From G013214665 sp964649815 (GTDB taxonomy: Bacteria > Pseudomonadota > Alphaproteobacteria > Rhodobacterales > Rhodobacteraceae), in the NCBI GenBank assembly GCA_964649815.1, contig CAZYQC010000053.1, positions 1 through 22,646 of the forward strand: a DNA stretch of 22,646 nt, given 5' to 3'. Made by a program: the position numbers and the translations under genes. This document shows, piece after piece, positions 1 to 7,459 of the stretch. The stretch's first letter is position 1, and each line of letters starts with the position of its first letter. Below the pieces are notes generated by a model that was given only the letters and a program-made list of their open reading frames with translations, was not told the DNA's origin and did not search any database.

Positions 1-1
1 T

Positions 2-91
2 AAAGCCGAGGTAAAGTTCCGGGAGAACACGGTGTACGAGGGGTACACGATAGAGTTGCTGCTGTTCGACCTGGAGGTGGCAACAGAGTAG
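2..91 (+). CDS. 3' end of an unidentified protein (5' end outside window)
   Basis: An open frame runs from the window edge to a TAG stop at 89-91 and gives 29 residues ending in FDLEVATE. The visible piece mixes charged and hydrophobic residues and reads like the C-terminus of a soluble protein; no family can be named. It is followed after 17 bases by a lipoprotein gene with a good ribosome binding site, so the two are probably co-transcribed. The alternative is chance openness of a short frame. Confidence 0.4.
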   Translation, partial: KAEVKFRENTVYEGYTIELLLFDLEVATE

Positions 92-108
92 CTCGCGAGG
101 AGTTGTTC

Positions 109-369
109 ATGCGCGGTGTGGTGTTGGTGTTGGTTCTGGTGTTGGCAGGATGTTCGAAAGAACCCGTTGCCGACGTGGACAGGGTTGAGGCGCTCGAACT
201 GCTGAACTCGGGTCAAGTGGTTGGCATCGGTGTGTCGCACGACGGGTGGGTGGTCATGAGCCTGGAAGACGGATCTTTTCGAACTAACAAAGCCGAGGTG
301 CTCGGGTATCCACGAGAGTTGCTGGCGGAGTGTGGCGACTGTTCAGAGGTGAGCGTCTGGTTGGAGTGA
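109..369 (+). CDS. small predicted lipoprotein, 86 aa
   Basis: The protein starts with a short, almost purely Val/Leu signal segment and a lipobox, LVLAGC, with Cys15 as the predicted lipidated residue, so it should be exported and anchored to a membrane as a mature protein of about 72 residues. A GAGGAG Shine-Dalgarno at 97-102 lies 6 bases before the ATG and decides this start over an in-frame TTG at 103. The mature part contains a CGDC pair near the C-terminus. The DNA of the signal segment is a G/T-rich run of near-repeats, unlike the rest of the window. No family was recognised; small lipoproteins of this size occur in phage lysis modules and in accessory regions, but nothing here proves either origin. 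Confidence 0.6.
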   Translation: MRGVVLVLVLVLAGCSKEPVADVDRVEALELLNSGQVVGIGVSHDGWVVMSLEDGSFRTNKAEVLGYPRELLAECGDCSEVSVWLE

Positions 370-870
370 CCTGGACACTGTTCGCTGACCCACGATTCCA
401 GTGCACCCGTTGGACCCGGTAGACTTCACCGCTCGTACCCAAATCGCCCCAGTCTCAGGCTCGCTGTGTTCACTTTCGCCCCAGTTTCGGCCCCAGTTCC
501 GGAGGTCAGTCGGGGTTAGTGAGGCCAACCATGGGGGCGCAAGGTTTCCTACCACCCCAGCCATTCCTTTATTACATGATTGAGTGCCCACCCGAGGGAT
601 CAGATCAGGCGGGAAATGCCCCTAAAAGTGCCCCTGTTCGTGGTGGGCCATTGTAGTGGTGGGGTTAGACCTTACCTGAATTAGGTATGAGTATTGGAAG
701 CGAAAAGGACTGGGTAAGGGAGGAGACCCTATAGGCATGCATTATCAGAACCCCACCCCGAGAGGCTTCCGAGCCACCTAGCTAAGGCTATCCTTCAAGA
801 CCTTGGGAGACGGCATGACCAACGAGATAGAGGAACAGTTCGGTTTTTTTTAGACGGATCAAGCCAAAGT
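370..870. other. gene-poor stretch, possible element remnant
   Basis: About 500 bases hold no frame with convincing protein character. Visible oddities are three copies of a GCCCCAGT word near 444, 479 and 490, a pair of GTGCCCC/ATGCCCC words near 617-634, and a 12-codon mini-frame at 814-852 with a GGGAG site upstream that ends in a run of eight T. No tRNA with a TTCRA loop or CCA end was found. It may be an eroded end of a mobile element or prophage. Confidence 0.4.
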
Positions 871-2082
871 CTATTTCCGCCCTTTCTGCAATTCGCTGAG
901 CGCTCGTTTCAGCACCTCGATTGCTTGCGTGCGGCGGCCTTCTTCGAGCCTCGCCCGATCAATGGTCAAAGAAAACGCATCATCCGTATGGTGGATCACC
1001 CGACCCTCTTCTGCCAATTCGTCGTAAATTCCTACCACTCGGTAGGTGCGCACGGGCTTGGCAAAGCCCTTAACTGACATCGTTTCGGCTTGCTCTGTCA
1101 TGATCTGATCCTTGACCAGAGCCCAGGTTTCGTGCGCCAGAAGGATCCCGCCAACATCGGCTTGGCTTTCGAGCCGAGAGGCAAGGTTCACCTCTCCGCC
1201 AATGATGGTGTAGTCCATACGGTCCTCTGAGCCGAAGTTACCCACGGTGCAATAGCCGGTGTTGATCCCGATACGCATTTCGAATGGTCGCTCAAGCCCC
1301 GCATCCAGCCAGCGGGCACGGAGCTCTTTCATACGGCGCTGCATTGCCACCGCCATGCGTACGGCTTGAAGTGCATCCTGTTGCGCACCCTTCGACTCCG
1401 GATCGCCAAAATAAAGGACGATGGCATCGCCGATAAATTTGTCAAAGTTCGCGCCATACTCTTGCGCAATGTGGCTCATCTCCGTGAGGTATTCGTTCAG
1501 CAGCCCGGTCAATTCTTCAGACTGCAGCTGATCGGTGGTCTCAGTGAACCCCACGATGTCGGAGAAGAATACCGTCAGCTTCTTGCGGCGGCTTTCCACA
1601 CGCACCTCTTGTTGCCCGCTGACAATCGCCTGATAGAGCTGAGGTGAGATATATTTGGCCAGCTGCTGGGACACGTTCTCAAGCGACTGGTTGGCCAATT
1701 CGGTACGTTTCCGGCTGTCAAGCAATCCCTTTTCCGCAGATGAGGCCGCCCACTCGTAAAGACCCATGCAGACGGCCAGCAGGAGCGAGAGGAAGATGGC
1801 GTTAGAAACAAAGAAAACCAGGTTGAAGAGGTCGCTTTGTGGCTCAACGGCACCATAGATCATTGCCCATGCGCTGGTTCCAGCAAGGACGAATGCAAAG
1901 AAGATCGCTGTCATCGCGCGATGGCTACGCCGCAAGAACGGGACGATCATGACGAGAACGACGGTGCTGAGGATGTGAAAGATGAATCCAGGCGCAATGC
2001 CGAGCCATACGGTGGCCAATACCCCATGCAAAGGGATTTCCAGGACATTGGCTGCTGTCCTTCCCCCAAAAAACTGGGCCAT
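871..2082 (-). CDS. membrane-anchored class III adenylate/guanylate cyclase
   Basis: This 403-residue protein makes a cyclic nucleotide, most likely cAMP, from the triphosphate. The N-terminal part has three hydrophobic segments (about 22-49, 57-78 and 86-113), followed by a linker (115-160) and the class III catalytic domain (about 168-350). Key residues are visible: metal-binding Asp175 in FFSDIVGFT and Asp219 in FIGDA, purine-selecting Lys215 and Asp290 (the adenylate pattern), and Asn299 and Arg303 in VNLASRLE for the transition state. The catalytic core therefore looks intact. The ATG at 2082 lacks a clear ribosome site; an in-frame TTG at 2121 is the alternative and would add 13 residues. 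The gene lies immediately downstream of an HNH-like gene on the same strand, and the N-terminus has fewer membrane spans than many relatives, so the 5' end may have been altered. Confidence 0.88.
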   Translation of the reverse strand: MAQFFGGRTAANVLEIPLHGVLATVWLGIAPGFIFHILSTVVLVMIVPFLRRSHRAMTAIFFAFVLAGTSAWAMIYGAVEPQSDLFNLVFFVSNAIFLSLLLAVCMGLYEWAASSAEKGLLDSRKRTELANQSLENVSQQLAKYISPQLYQAIVSGQQEVRVESRRKKLTVFFSDIVGFTETTDQLQSEELTGLLNEYLTEMSHIAQEYGANFDKFIGDAIVLYFGDPESKGAQQDALQAVRMAVAMQRRMKELRARWLDAGLERPFEMRIGINTGYCTVGNFGSEDRMDYTIIGGEVNLASRLESQADVGGILLAHETWALVKDQIMTEQAETMSVKGFAKPVRTYRVVGIYDELAEEGRVIHHTDDAFSLTIDRARLEEGRRTQAIEVLKRALSELQKGRK

Positions 2083-2128
2083 TACACAGGGCACAGAAGG
2101 GGGACAACGATTGGCTAGCAAGCATCGT

Positions 2129-2341
2129 TTACTCCCAGTCGTCGCGTTTGTTATCCGCCACCGACCCTTCGACGAGGTGCTCGGGGGTTACACAGCGGCG
2201 GCTATGACAGCGGTGGCGCACGACCGTGGGCCGTCCCACCACGCGCTGTCTCAGCACATAGTACACGAACCTGGCCGCTGACACCTGCCGCCCCCGGAAC
2301 CGCGTCTTGGGCCTGCCCTGGTTCCCCAGGACCCAACGCAT
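2129..2341 (-). CDS. short HNH endonuclease-like protein
   Basis: The 70-residue product ends with the layout of phage-type HNH nucleases: His43-x-Cys45, Cys50, a VTPEHL segment with His55, and a GSVADNKRD segment with Asn64. The preceding AARFVYYVL stretch matches the 'AHRxxYEL' part typical of these proteins. The frame stays open about 14 codons upstream of the ATG to a TAA but offers no standard start there, and full members usually have a longer N-terminus, so this may be a 5'-truncated relic. HNH genes of this kind are typical of phages and mobile DNA. It ends 46 bases before the cyclase ATG, and a GGGAG inside its last codons could serve as a ribosome site for something downstream. Confidence 0.5.
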   Translation of the reverse strand: MRWVLGNQGRPKTRFRGRQVSAARFVYYVLRQRVVGRPTVVRHRCHSRRCVTPEHLVEGSVADNKRDDWE

Positions 2342-2444
2342 CTTGGCCCCAAGAGCCGCGTCACTATTTGTCTGACGCGGAACGGCTTAAGCCGGGTACT
2401 TGCAACAGCGATTTTCGCCTATTCTCTGCAAATTCGAGCCCATT

Positions 2445-4379
2445 TTAATTCGGCCTTTGGATCAGTTCTTCTGCTTTTTCCAATAGTTTCGACGAAATGA
2501 GACGAGCGCCCTCAACATTCAGATGATCTCTGTCACGATAGATGAATTGGCCATTCACAGCAGGCGAACACACGGGCGATGAGGGAGGGCAGAGCTCTTC
2601 AAAAAGGTTTACGTTCACGACGTTTGGATGGCGGTCTGCGAGAAGGTCTAGATCGAACTGGATTTGTTCAATGAACCCGCTCAGAGTATCACGTTCCACC
2701 GCGCAACTTATGATACTTTGCGGATTGCAAGCGCGTGTATCTTCGAAATTGAACATCGGCGCTGGACCCACAAGCAGTAGGCCTATGCCCTCATCCCTCA
2801 ATGCCTGCGCTAACCGATCAGTTTTTTCTAGCCACACCGGGTAATCGTCCCAGATTTTGACGGGATCGGTTCGCTGAAAGTATAAACGCGCGGCAACAAC
2901 GATGTCCCCCGGTTTCCAGTTTTCTTGGATGTCTTCATAGATTTGCGCCCTTGGCGCGAAACCCTCCTTGTTTGTTACCGGGAAGGGATTACCAGGGGTT
3001 TCGATCAAGTGGACACCAAACTCAGACTGTTCGAGAATTTTCAGCAGCCCGGCTTGAAGATGGCCTGCGTGACTGTCCCCCATGACCCACAGTGTCGGCG
3101 CACTGCTCTCTTTTTCAAACGTGCATTGATCAAAGGTCAAGTCGGTCAGAAACCTGGTCTGATTGTCCACCACACACGTCGGATTGAACGGCAAATTGCT
3201 TTCCGGCAGTGGGGCGAAAGCGGGAGGCATTTGCGCTGTCAAAGGGCTTGTCGTGGTCTTGCGAAGCTCATAGCCCGCCCATAAAACCAGGATCGTCAAA
3301 AAGACCGAAGACAAAGCAAACAGGAAATGCCGATAGTTCGGTTGTGGCGGATTGTATGCCTGAAAAGGCCGCTCAATCAGATGGTACGAAGCGACAGAGC
3401 ATCCCACCATGAGCGAAAGAGAAACATACGTGTTAGCGAGTAGCGTTTGCGGTGCAAGCAGGCCAAACGTCAAAATAGGCCAATGCCAGAGGTAGAGCGA
3501 GTACGACACTCTGCCGATGTATGTCGCGACTGGAGCGGTCAGAACTGTGCTTTTGTCTGCCCCGTCTTCTCCTAACAAGATCAAAACTCCGGCCAGAATA
3601 CAGACAAGGATATGTCCCCAAGGCTTCACATCGATCGGGACGGCCAGAGCAGCAACCAAAAGGAGCAAGCTGATGTAGAAGGCTCTTTTGCTTTGCAAAA
3701 TACCGCGGCTCAAAGCGCCAGTCCGAACTGACAAGGCAAGAACAACATCAAAGCCAATCTGCCAAAACCGAAACGGTGACAGGAAATAGGCCGCCATGTT
3801 GTGTTCTTTGAAAAGGATCAGAAACCCGATCAGAGAGGCCAAGCTAAGGGCGCAGATCATGAAAATCAGTTGCTTTTGCGAGCTGCGCTCTGGCCGGAAC
3901 AGCCACCAGAACAAAAACGGGAACAGAAAATAAAATTGTTCTTCCACGCCAAGTGACCACATGTGCGTGAAGGCGTTATACTTGGTTGACGCCGCGAAAT
4001 AGTCCAACTCTTGAGCGAAAATTGAGATGTTTGCCAGACCAAACAATGCGGCCAAAGCTGTCCTAAAAGACGCTCTTGGGGTTGGATCAAGCAGAAGCAA
4101 TATCAAGCAAGAGATCGCGACGCACATCAACAATGCAGGTACCAAGCGCCGGATGCGCCTAAAAAAGAAGTGTTTCAGAAAGGTTGGTAAGCGCGTCGAA
4201 TCGCGACCCATAAGGGATTTCGTAATGACAAAACCAGAGATGACAAAAAAGACATCTACGCCAAGGTATCCAGCAGGAAACATGGATCCAAAAGAGTGAC
4301 TAATAACAACTGCCAAAACGGCAACGGCGCGAAGCCCGTCGATATCAGGCCTCCGCCGGAATGGGAGGGTAGATTTCAT
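2445..4379 (-). CDS. acyltransferase-3 / SGNH fusion (OafA-type O-acyltransferase)
   Basis: The 644-residue protein is predicted to move an acyl group, often acetyl, across the inner membrane onto a cell-envelope or exported sugar. Residues from about 8 to 350 form the multi-span acyltransferase-3 domain, starting with the diagnostic RPDIDGLRAVAVLAVVISH (conserved Arg, and His at the end of the first span) and GYLGVDVFFVISGF. The C-terminal third is a periplasmic SGNH domain with GDSH (about 433-436) and a late DRDHLN segment (about 615-620) that supplies the Asp/His of the triad. Length is normal for the fused class. The ATG at 4379 is preferred to the adjacent TTG at 4382. Its neighbour on the same strand is a secreted polysaccharide-active protein, which fits a role in exopolysaccharide or O-antigen decoration; the acceptor cannot be told. 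Confidence 0.92.
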   Translation of the reverse strand: MKSTLPFRRRPDIDGLRAVAVLAVVISHSFGSMFPAGYLGVDVFFVISGFVITKSLMGRDSTRLPTFLKHFFFRRIRRLVPALLMCVAISCLILLLLDPTPRASFRTALAALFGLANISIFAQELDYFAASTKYNAFTHMWSLGVEEQFYFLFPFLFWWLFRPERSSQKQLIFMICALSLASLIGFLILFKEHNMAAYFLSPFRFWQIGFDVVLALSVRTGALSRGILQSKRAFYISLLLLVAALAVPIDVKPWGHILVCILAGVLILLGEDGADKSTVLTAPVATYIGRVSYSLYLWHWPILTFGLLAPQTLLANTYVSLSLMVGCSVASYHLIERPFQAYNPPQPNYRHFLFALSSVFLTILVLWAGYELRKTTTSPLTAQMPPAFAPLPESNLPFNPTCVVDNQTRFLTDLTFDQCTFEKESSAPTLWVMGDSHAGHLQAGLLKILEQSEFGVHLIETPGNPFPVTNKEGFAPRAQIYEDIQENWKPGDIVVAARLYFQRTDPVKIWDDYPVWLEKTDRLAQALRDEGIGLLLVGPAPMFNFEDTRACNPQSIISCAVERDTLSGFIEQIQFDLDLLADRHPNVVNVNLFEELCPPSSPVCSPAVNGQFIYRDRDHLNVEGARLISSKLLEKAEELIQRPN

Positions 4380-4382
4380 CAA

Positions 4383-4606
4383 AGCGGTCTTTCAGTCTGT
4401 AAATGTGCAGCGCAGGCACTTCGGCAGGTGATAAAAAATTTTTTGGAATAGAATCGCTGACGCCGCATAAACTGAACCAAGCCAAAGCGCTAGTCAGGAA
4501 TAAAAAATTCGCGTAATAATATATTGGGAAAGTTTTGCTAAATAACGCTTCCTATTTTCCCTTCGCAGGACCCGCTACTGGGACGCCGTTCAAGCCACGG
4601 GCCAAA
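4383..4606. promoter_or_regulatory. AT-rich spacer, likely promoter region of the acyltransferase gene
   Basis: This gap between two minus-strand genes is far more AT-rich than its surroundings. It contains a perfect A6T6 block at 4433-4444 and further A/T runs near 4500-4550. Such tracts often carry promoters or bend DNA. No individual -35/-10 pair or terminator stem could be fixed with confidence. Confidence 0.35.
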
Positions 4607-5365
4607 TCATTTTATGCGAAGATACTCAGCATTCGAAACCAAAACCCGGTCTGAGACAAGCCTTGGCGATATTCGACCATGACGATAAATGCCTGATTTG
4701 AAAAACACAGTCCCACCAGGTTGGACCAAAACAGACTCAGAGTGAACAGCCTTGCCGCCGACATAGATGGTGGCGGTCGGAGACGCGTGCGAGGTGTCTA
4801 AATCTACCGCGATTTCTACCCACTTGCCTTCAAAGTCTTTCCTAGTGAAAGACCCTAACCTAACGATGTTGTGATAATGATGCGACTTTAGAACTCTTGC
4901 GTTCAGCCTGCCTGACTTGTCGAAGAAGACCATTACATACGGGCCACATTTGCATGAATTTGTATCCCACTGATGCACCTGAAAAATAGTGGTTTTGGGC
5001 GCAGTTCCAAAGTTGGGGTCCATACTCACATCGGCTCGGAAAATATACCTTGATCCCTGGCGGAACTTCTGGCTCTGGATTTCCGCTCTTTCGGAGTACG
5101 GGATCTTACTTCGCGAGTTGCCTTGACCAAGGTCGGTGGGACATTTTCCGATGTCTCCGTGGTGCATCGTGAAAATATATGCTCTGCCTTTTTTCTTGAC
5201 TGAATGACGACCCGGATGCCCACCACAGGATTTGTCCAAATTCAGACGCTTGAACTTAAGATCAAACGCCCGTGCAGGTTCATTCGAAGGTATTTGGATT
5301 TGCTGCGATATGGCCGGGGTGGCGAGCAACAGCAGAGCTGAAACAAAAGCGGTGAGTATTTTCAA
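4607..5365 (-). CDS. secreted polysaccharide lyase-like protein (heparin-lyase-I/ConA-like fold)
   Basis: The 252-residue protein starts with a clean signal peptide (positively charged Lys2, hydrophobic core 3-17, likely cut after AIS near residue 20), so it acts outside the cytoplasm. The mature part has the strand motifs of the concanavalin-like jelly-roll lyase group: YSERAEI (90-96), IFQVHQW (127-133), GPYVMVFF (141-148) and FKSGIYRHG (222-230). These families cleave acidic polysaccharides by beta-elimination or bind them; which sugar is used here cannot be read. The start is a TTG (5363-5365) with a GGGG site 7 bases upstream; no in-frame ATG gives the signal peptide. It lies upstream of the acyltransferase on the same strand but is separated by over 220 AT-rich bases, so co-transcription is uncertain. 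Confidence 0.7.
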   Translation of the reverse strand: MKILTAFVSALLLLATPAISQQIQIPSNEPARAFDLKFKRLNLDKSCGGHPGRHSVKKKGRAYIFTMHHGDIGKCPTDLGQGNSRSKIPYSERAEIQSQKFRQGSRYIFRADVSMDPNFGTAPKTTIFQVHQWDTNSCKCGPYVMVFFDKSGRLNARVLKSHHYHNIVRLGSFTRKDFEGKWVEIAVDLDTSHASPTATIYVGGKAVHSESVLVQPGGTVFFKSGIYRHGRISPRLVSDRVLVSNAEYLRIK

Positions 5366-6221
5366 AAGCTTTCCCCAAACGCAACCCGATTACTTCGTTA
5401 TCAGATCCATTATTGCGTGAAGCGGCAAGTGTTTTTTTCAAACGACAAACTGCACGGAGCTGGGAAACTTGTTTCGACGTTGCATGAGTTGGATCGCGTC
5501 GGTGCCGTCGCTACTCCAAAAACAAACAAAGCCAATTTTGGACTTTCTGGTCACGCTTTTGGTCGTTCTCTCAAGAATCGGTCCAACTAGCCTCGAAGGC
5601 TCCACGCGAAGATGACCTATCGAACCAGATCCCATTATCGTTACTTTCTTGAAACTCCTCAGTCGGGATTGGCGCCTCTAGGCACAGCTATCACTGACAA
5701 GGGCCAAGCGGTAGCGTCCCCAGCGTGTCCAATGTATGGATGGCGACTGGCAGGCACTTGCTGCAATGCAGAATTACGGCAGAAAGAGATCCAAGCGGTC
5801 TTTCGCTGTGCAAATACTCAATCACCTAAGCTCCTGAACTTTCCCATTTGGTGGCTTCGGCCGCCAAAACCCACAGCTTAAGCGTTTCCCTGTCTTCCAT
5901 TTGAACCACGCGTCGATAGAGTTCCTCTTCCAACGGGCCCGACTTTACTGGAGCGTCGCGCAAAACGTCTTCAAATGCTGCAAAACCAAAGCGTCTTGGC
6001 ATCTTCGTGGCGATCTTTCCGGCACACTCCGGCCATTGACCGCGCCAACGACTGCAACGCGGACAAAGCGGCAAATATGCGCCACGACGCCGCAACGGCT
6101 TTTATCGCTTTGCGGCGTCTGGGTTTGCCTGTTCAACATACCTGCAACGTATCTCAAGGTCTGAACAAGAGCTGGGTCGGGTCGGTTGACAGACGATCTG
6201 GGATGGCTATCTCGCGCTTCC
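5366..6221. other. long region without a convincing gene
   Basis: About 850 bases between a minus-strand gene and a plus-strand gene. Several frames are open but most have the composition of noise. Only a 58-codon minus-strand frame at 5826-6002 looks somewhat protein-like and is listed separately. The stretch must contain the promoters for the lyase-like gene (left end) and for the first GNAT gene (right end), but neither could be located precisely. Confidence 0.5.
5826..6002 (-). CDS. doubtful small protein, 58 aa
   Basis: The frame encodes an amphipathic, charged sequence (FEDVLRDAP, ELYRRVVQMEDRETLKLW) that resembles a helical protein C-terminus more than random translation. There is no clear ribosome binding site before the ATG at 6002, and the region upstream shows protein-like stretches in different frames, which could mean a decayed gene. 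No family recognised. It may be a relic, a real small protein or chance. Confidence 0.22.
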   Translation of the reverse strand: MPRRFGFAAFEDVLRDAPVKSGPLEEELYRRVVQMEDRETLKLWVLAAEATKWESSGA

Positions 6222-6710
6222 ATGACCGATCTAACCATTAGACCCTACTCGACACAGCACAAGCAGACCGTTCTGGACCTGACGGTAGAGGCCTGGACGC
6301 CTGTGTTTGAGAAGACGCGCGAGGACGTTCCAGCATTTGCATATGACGCGTTTTACCCGGACGGATGGCAGACCCGGCAAAGGATTGACGTCGAAACGTT
6401 ACTTGATACCGATCCACAAGGCATCTGGATTGCCTGGCTGGGTGAGCAAGCTGCCGGTTTTCTCGGCATCAAGTTGCATCCAGAAGACCAAATGGGCGAG
6501 ATCTACATCATCGCCGTTTCGCCCAGGTTTCAGCGTCAAGGCATATCGACACGTCTGATGGCGTTTGCCGAAGAACATGTCCGTCGGGCGGGAATGAAAA
6601 TGATGATGGTTGAGACAATTGGCGACAGAGGGCATGAACCAGCAAGGCGCTCTTACGAGGCTTTTGGTTTTGAGCCGTGGCCAGTTGCACGATATTTCAA
6701 GGAACTCTGA
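6222..6710 (+). CDS. GNAT-family N-acetyltransferase (first of two)
   Basis: The 162-residue protein is a typical single-domain GNAT enzyme that would transfer an acetyl group from acetyl-CoA to an amine. The acetyl-CoA-binding motif A is clear as AVSPRFQRQGISTRLMAFA (about residues 107-125), followed by a helix and strand, and the closing SYEAFGFEP segment has the motif-B tyrosine and the GF turn. The ATG at 6222 gives the usual N-terminus (TIRPYSTQH); an in-frame TTG at 6186 would add 12 unconvincing residues. The ribosome site is weak. The second GNAT gene follows after 31 bases, so the two probably form a transcription unit. The substrate is unknown. Confidence 0.88.
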   Translation: MTDLTIRPYSTQHKQTVLDLTVEAWTPVFEKTREDVPAFAYDAFYPDGWQTRQRIDVETLLDTDPQGIWIAWLGEQAAGFLGIKLHPEDQMGEIYIIAVSPRFQRQGISTRLMAFAEEHVRRAGMKMMMVETIGDRGHEPARRSYEAFGFEPWPVARYFKEL

Positions 6711-6741
6711 TTTCGCCCTTTTGCGGGGTCTTGGAGCGGCG

Positions 6742-7275
6742 ATGTCAAGCTGGCTTCGATCTGTCGGACTGGCGTTCAACATAAGAAAGGGCAGACCATT
6801 GGCTCATTTCCGAGATGTAAACCGTGACGACCTAGAAGCAGTGTGCAATCTGGCAGTTGCACCCGAACAAGCTGGTTTGGTGACACCAAATGTCATGACG
6901 ATGGCAGAAGCTCAGTTTGAACCTGGGGCCGTTGTTCGCGCACTTTGGCGTGAAACGGAGCCTGTTGGTCTGTTGGCGATGATGCGACCCTCGGCTTACC
7001 CAGAAGATGAAGACATCGTTATACGAAGAAACCTGGCATACATCTGGCGCTTGATGATCGGCGCAGAATTCCAAGGCCAGGGATACGGTGCTTGCGCCCT
7101 TAACGAGGCCAAGCGCATTGCCAAGGCCTGGAATTACCCTGGTGTGTCTTTGACAGTCGCAGACAAACCAAACAGTGCGTTGCCCTTTTACGGGCGATTT
7201 GGCTTCGTCCCAACGGGTCGAAGGCTCTGGGGCGACTCAAACGAGCTTGAAATGATCTGGATGTTCTCAGACTAG
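6742..7275 (+). CDS. GNAT-family N-acetyltransferase (second of two)
   Basis: The 177-residue protein carries the GNAT motif A as FQGQGYGACALNEAKRIA after the strand IWRLMIGAE, and ends with a PFYGRFGFVPTGR motif B. The ATG at 6742 has a GGAG ribosome site about 6 bases upstream; the frame stays open further 5' but there it overlaps the preceding gene and has no GNAT character. The N-terminal 18 residues (SSWLRSVGLAFNIRKGR) are not typical and could be an extension. It is only distantly similar to the preceding GNAT protein, so this is not a recent duplication. The pair may act on related substrates; nothing in the sequence shows which. Confidence 0.87.
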   Translation: MSSWLRSVGLAFNIRKGRPLAHFRDVNRDDLEAVCNLAVAPEQAGLVTPNVMTMAEAQFEPGAVVRALWRETEPVGLLAMMRPSAYPEDEDIVIRRNLAYIWRLMIGAEFQGQGYGACALNEAKRIAKAWNYPGVSLTVADKPNSALPFYGRFGFVPTGRRLWGDSNELEMIWMFSD

Positions 7276-7459
7276 ATTTCCTCCGCGCCCAACGGGCCGG
7301 GCGGCCGCAACAGGAACACTGGCGGCCCTTCGCGGAAAACCCCCTGATCAGGCACAGCGCAGCATTTGGGAGGTCTGGCCACCAGACCGTCCTTTACTGC
7401 GGTTGGCACAAAGGGCTGTTTAGCGGACGAAGCGGGCTTTCGCTGCGGTTGCGCGAGTG
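7276..7459. other. converging intergenic spacer with a strong hairpin
   Basis: The spacer lies between the ends of a plus-strand and a minus-strand gene. It contains a perfect 7-bp inverted repeat with a 3-base loop at 7372-7388 (GGTCTGG / CCAGACC). No long T run follows it on either side, so it is at best a weak terminator. The right half (AGCGGACGAAGCGGGC...) resembles short degenerate words often seen between Roseobacter genes; that comparison is from memory. Confidence 0.4.
7372..7388. repeat. perfect inverted repeat (7-bp stem, 3-base loop)
   Basis: GGTCTGG at 7372-7378 pairs exactly with CCAGACC at 7382-7388 around a CCA loop. It sits about 100 bases after the second GNAT stop and about 70 bases beyond the ATP-grasp stop, a place where a bidirectional terminator is expected, but the flanks lack U-tracts. 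Confidence 0.6.

Noticed and set aside
401..583. Open frame of 60 codons with SPQFRPQF repeats
   Set aside because: Low-complexity translation of the GCCCCAGT words, no ribosome site and no family resemblance.
814..852. Twelve-codon frame with GGGAG site ending at a T8 run
   Set aside because: Too short to call a gene. Removing one or two T does not open a recognisable protein before the convergent cyclase end.
370..870. Search for a tRNA or tmRNA as an integration site
   Set aside because: No T-loop consensus, no cloverleaf pairing and no CCA end could be found on either strand.
1925..2125. ATG at 2125 with a good GGGAG site opening a 66-codon frame inside the cyclase gene
   Set aside because: The product is Cys/His/Arg-rich noise and overlaps the cyclase membrane domain in another frame. 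It could hint at a frameshift near the cyclase start, but the cyclase frame itself is open to 2121.
5438..5635. Minus-strand frame of 65 codons upstream of the lyase-like gene
   Set aside because: No ribosome site, no homology recognised, composition not distinct from the surrounding non-coding DNA.
7276..7459. Hairpin considered as an intrinsic terminator
   Set aside because: The stem is perfect but no T run follows on either strand, so only the inverted repeat is reported.
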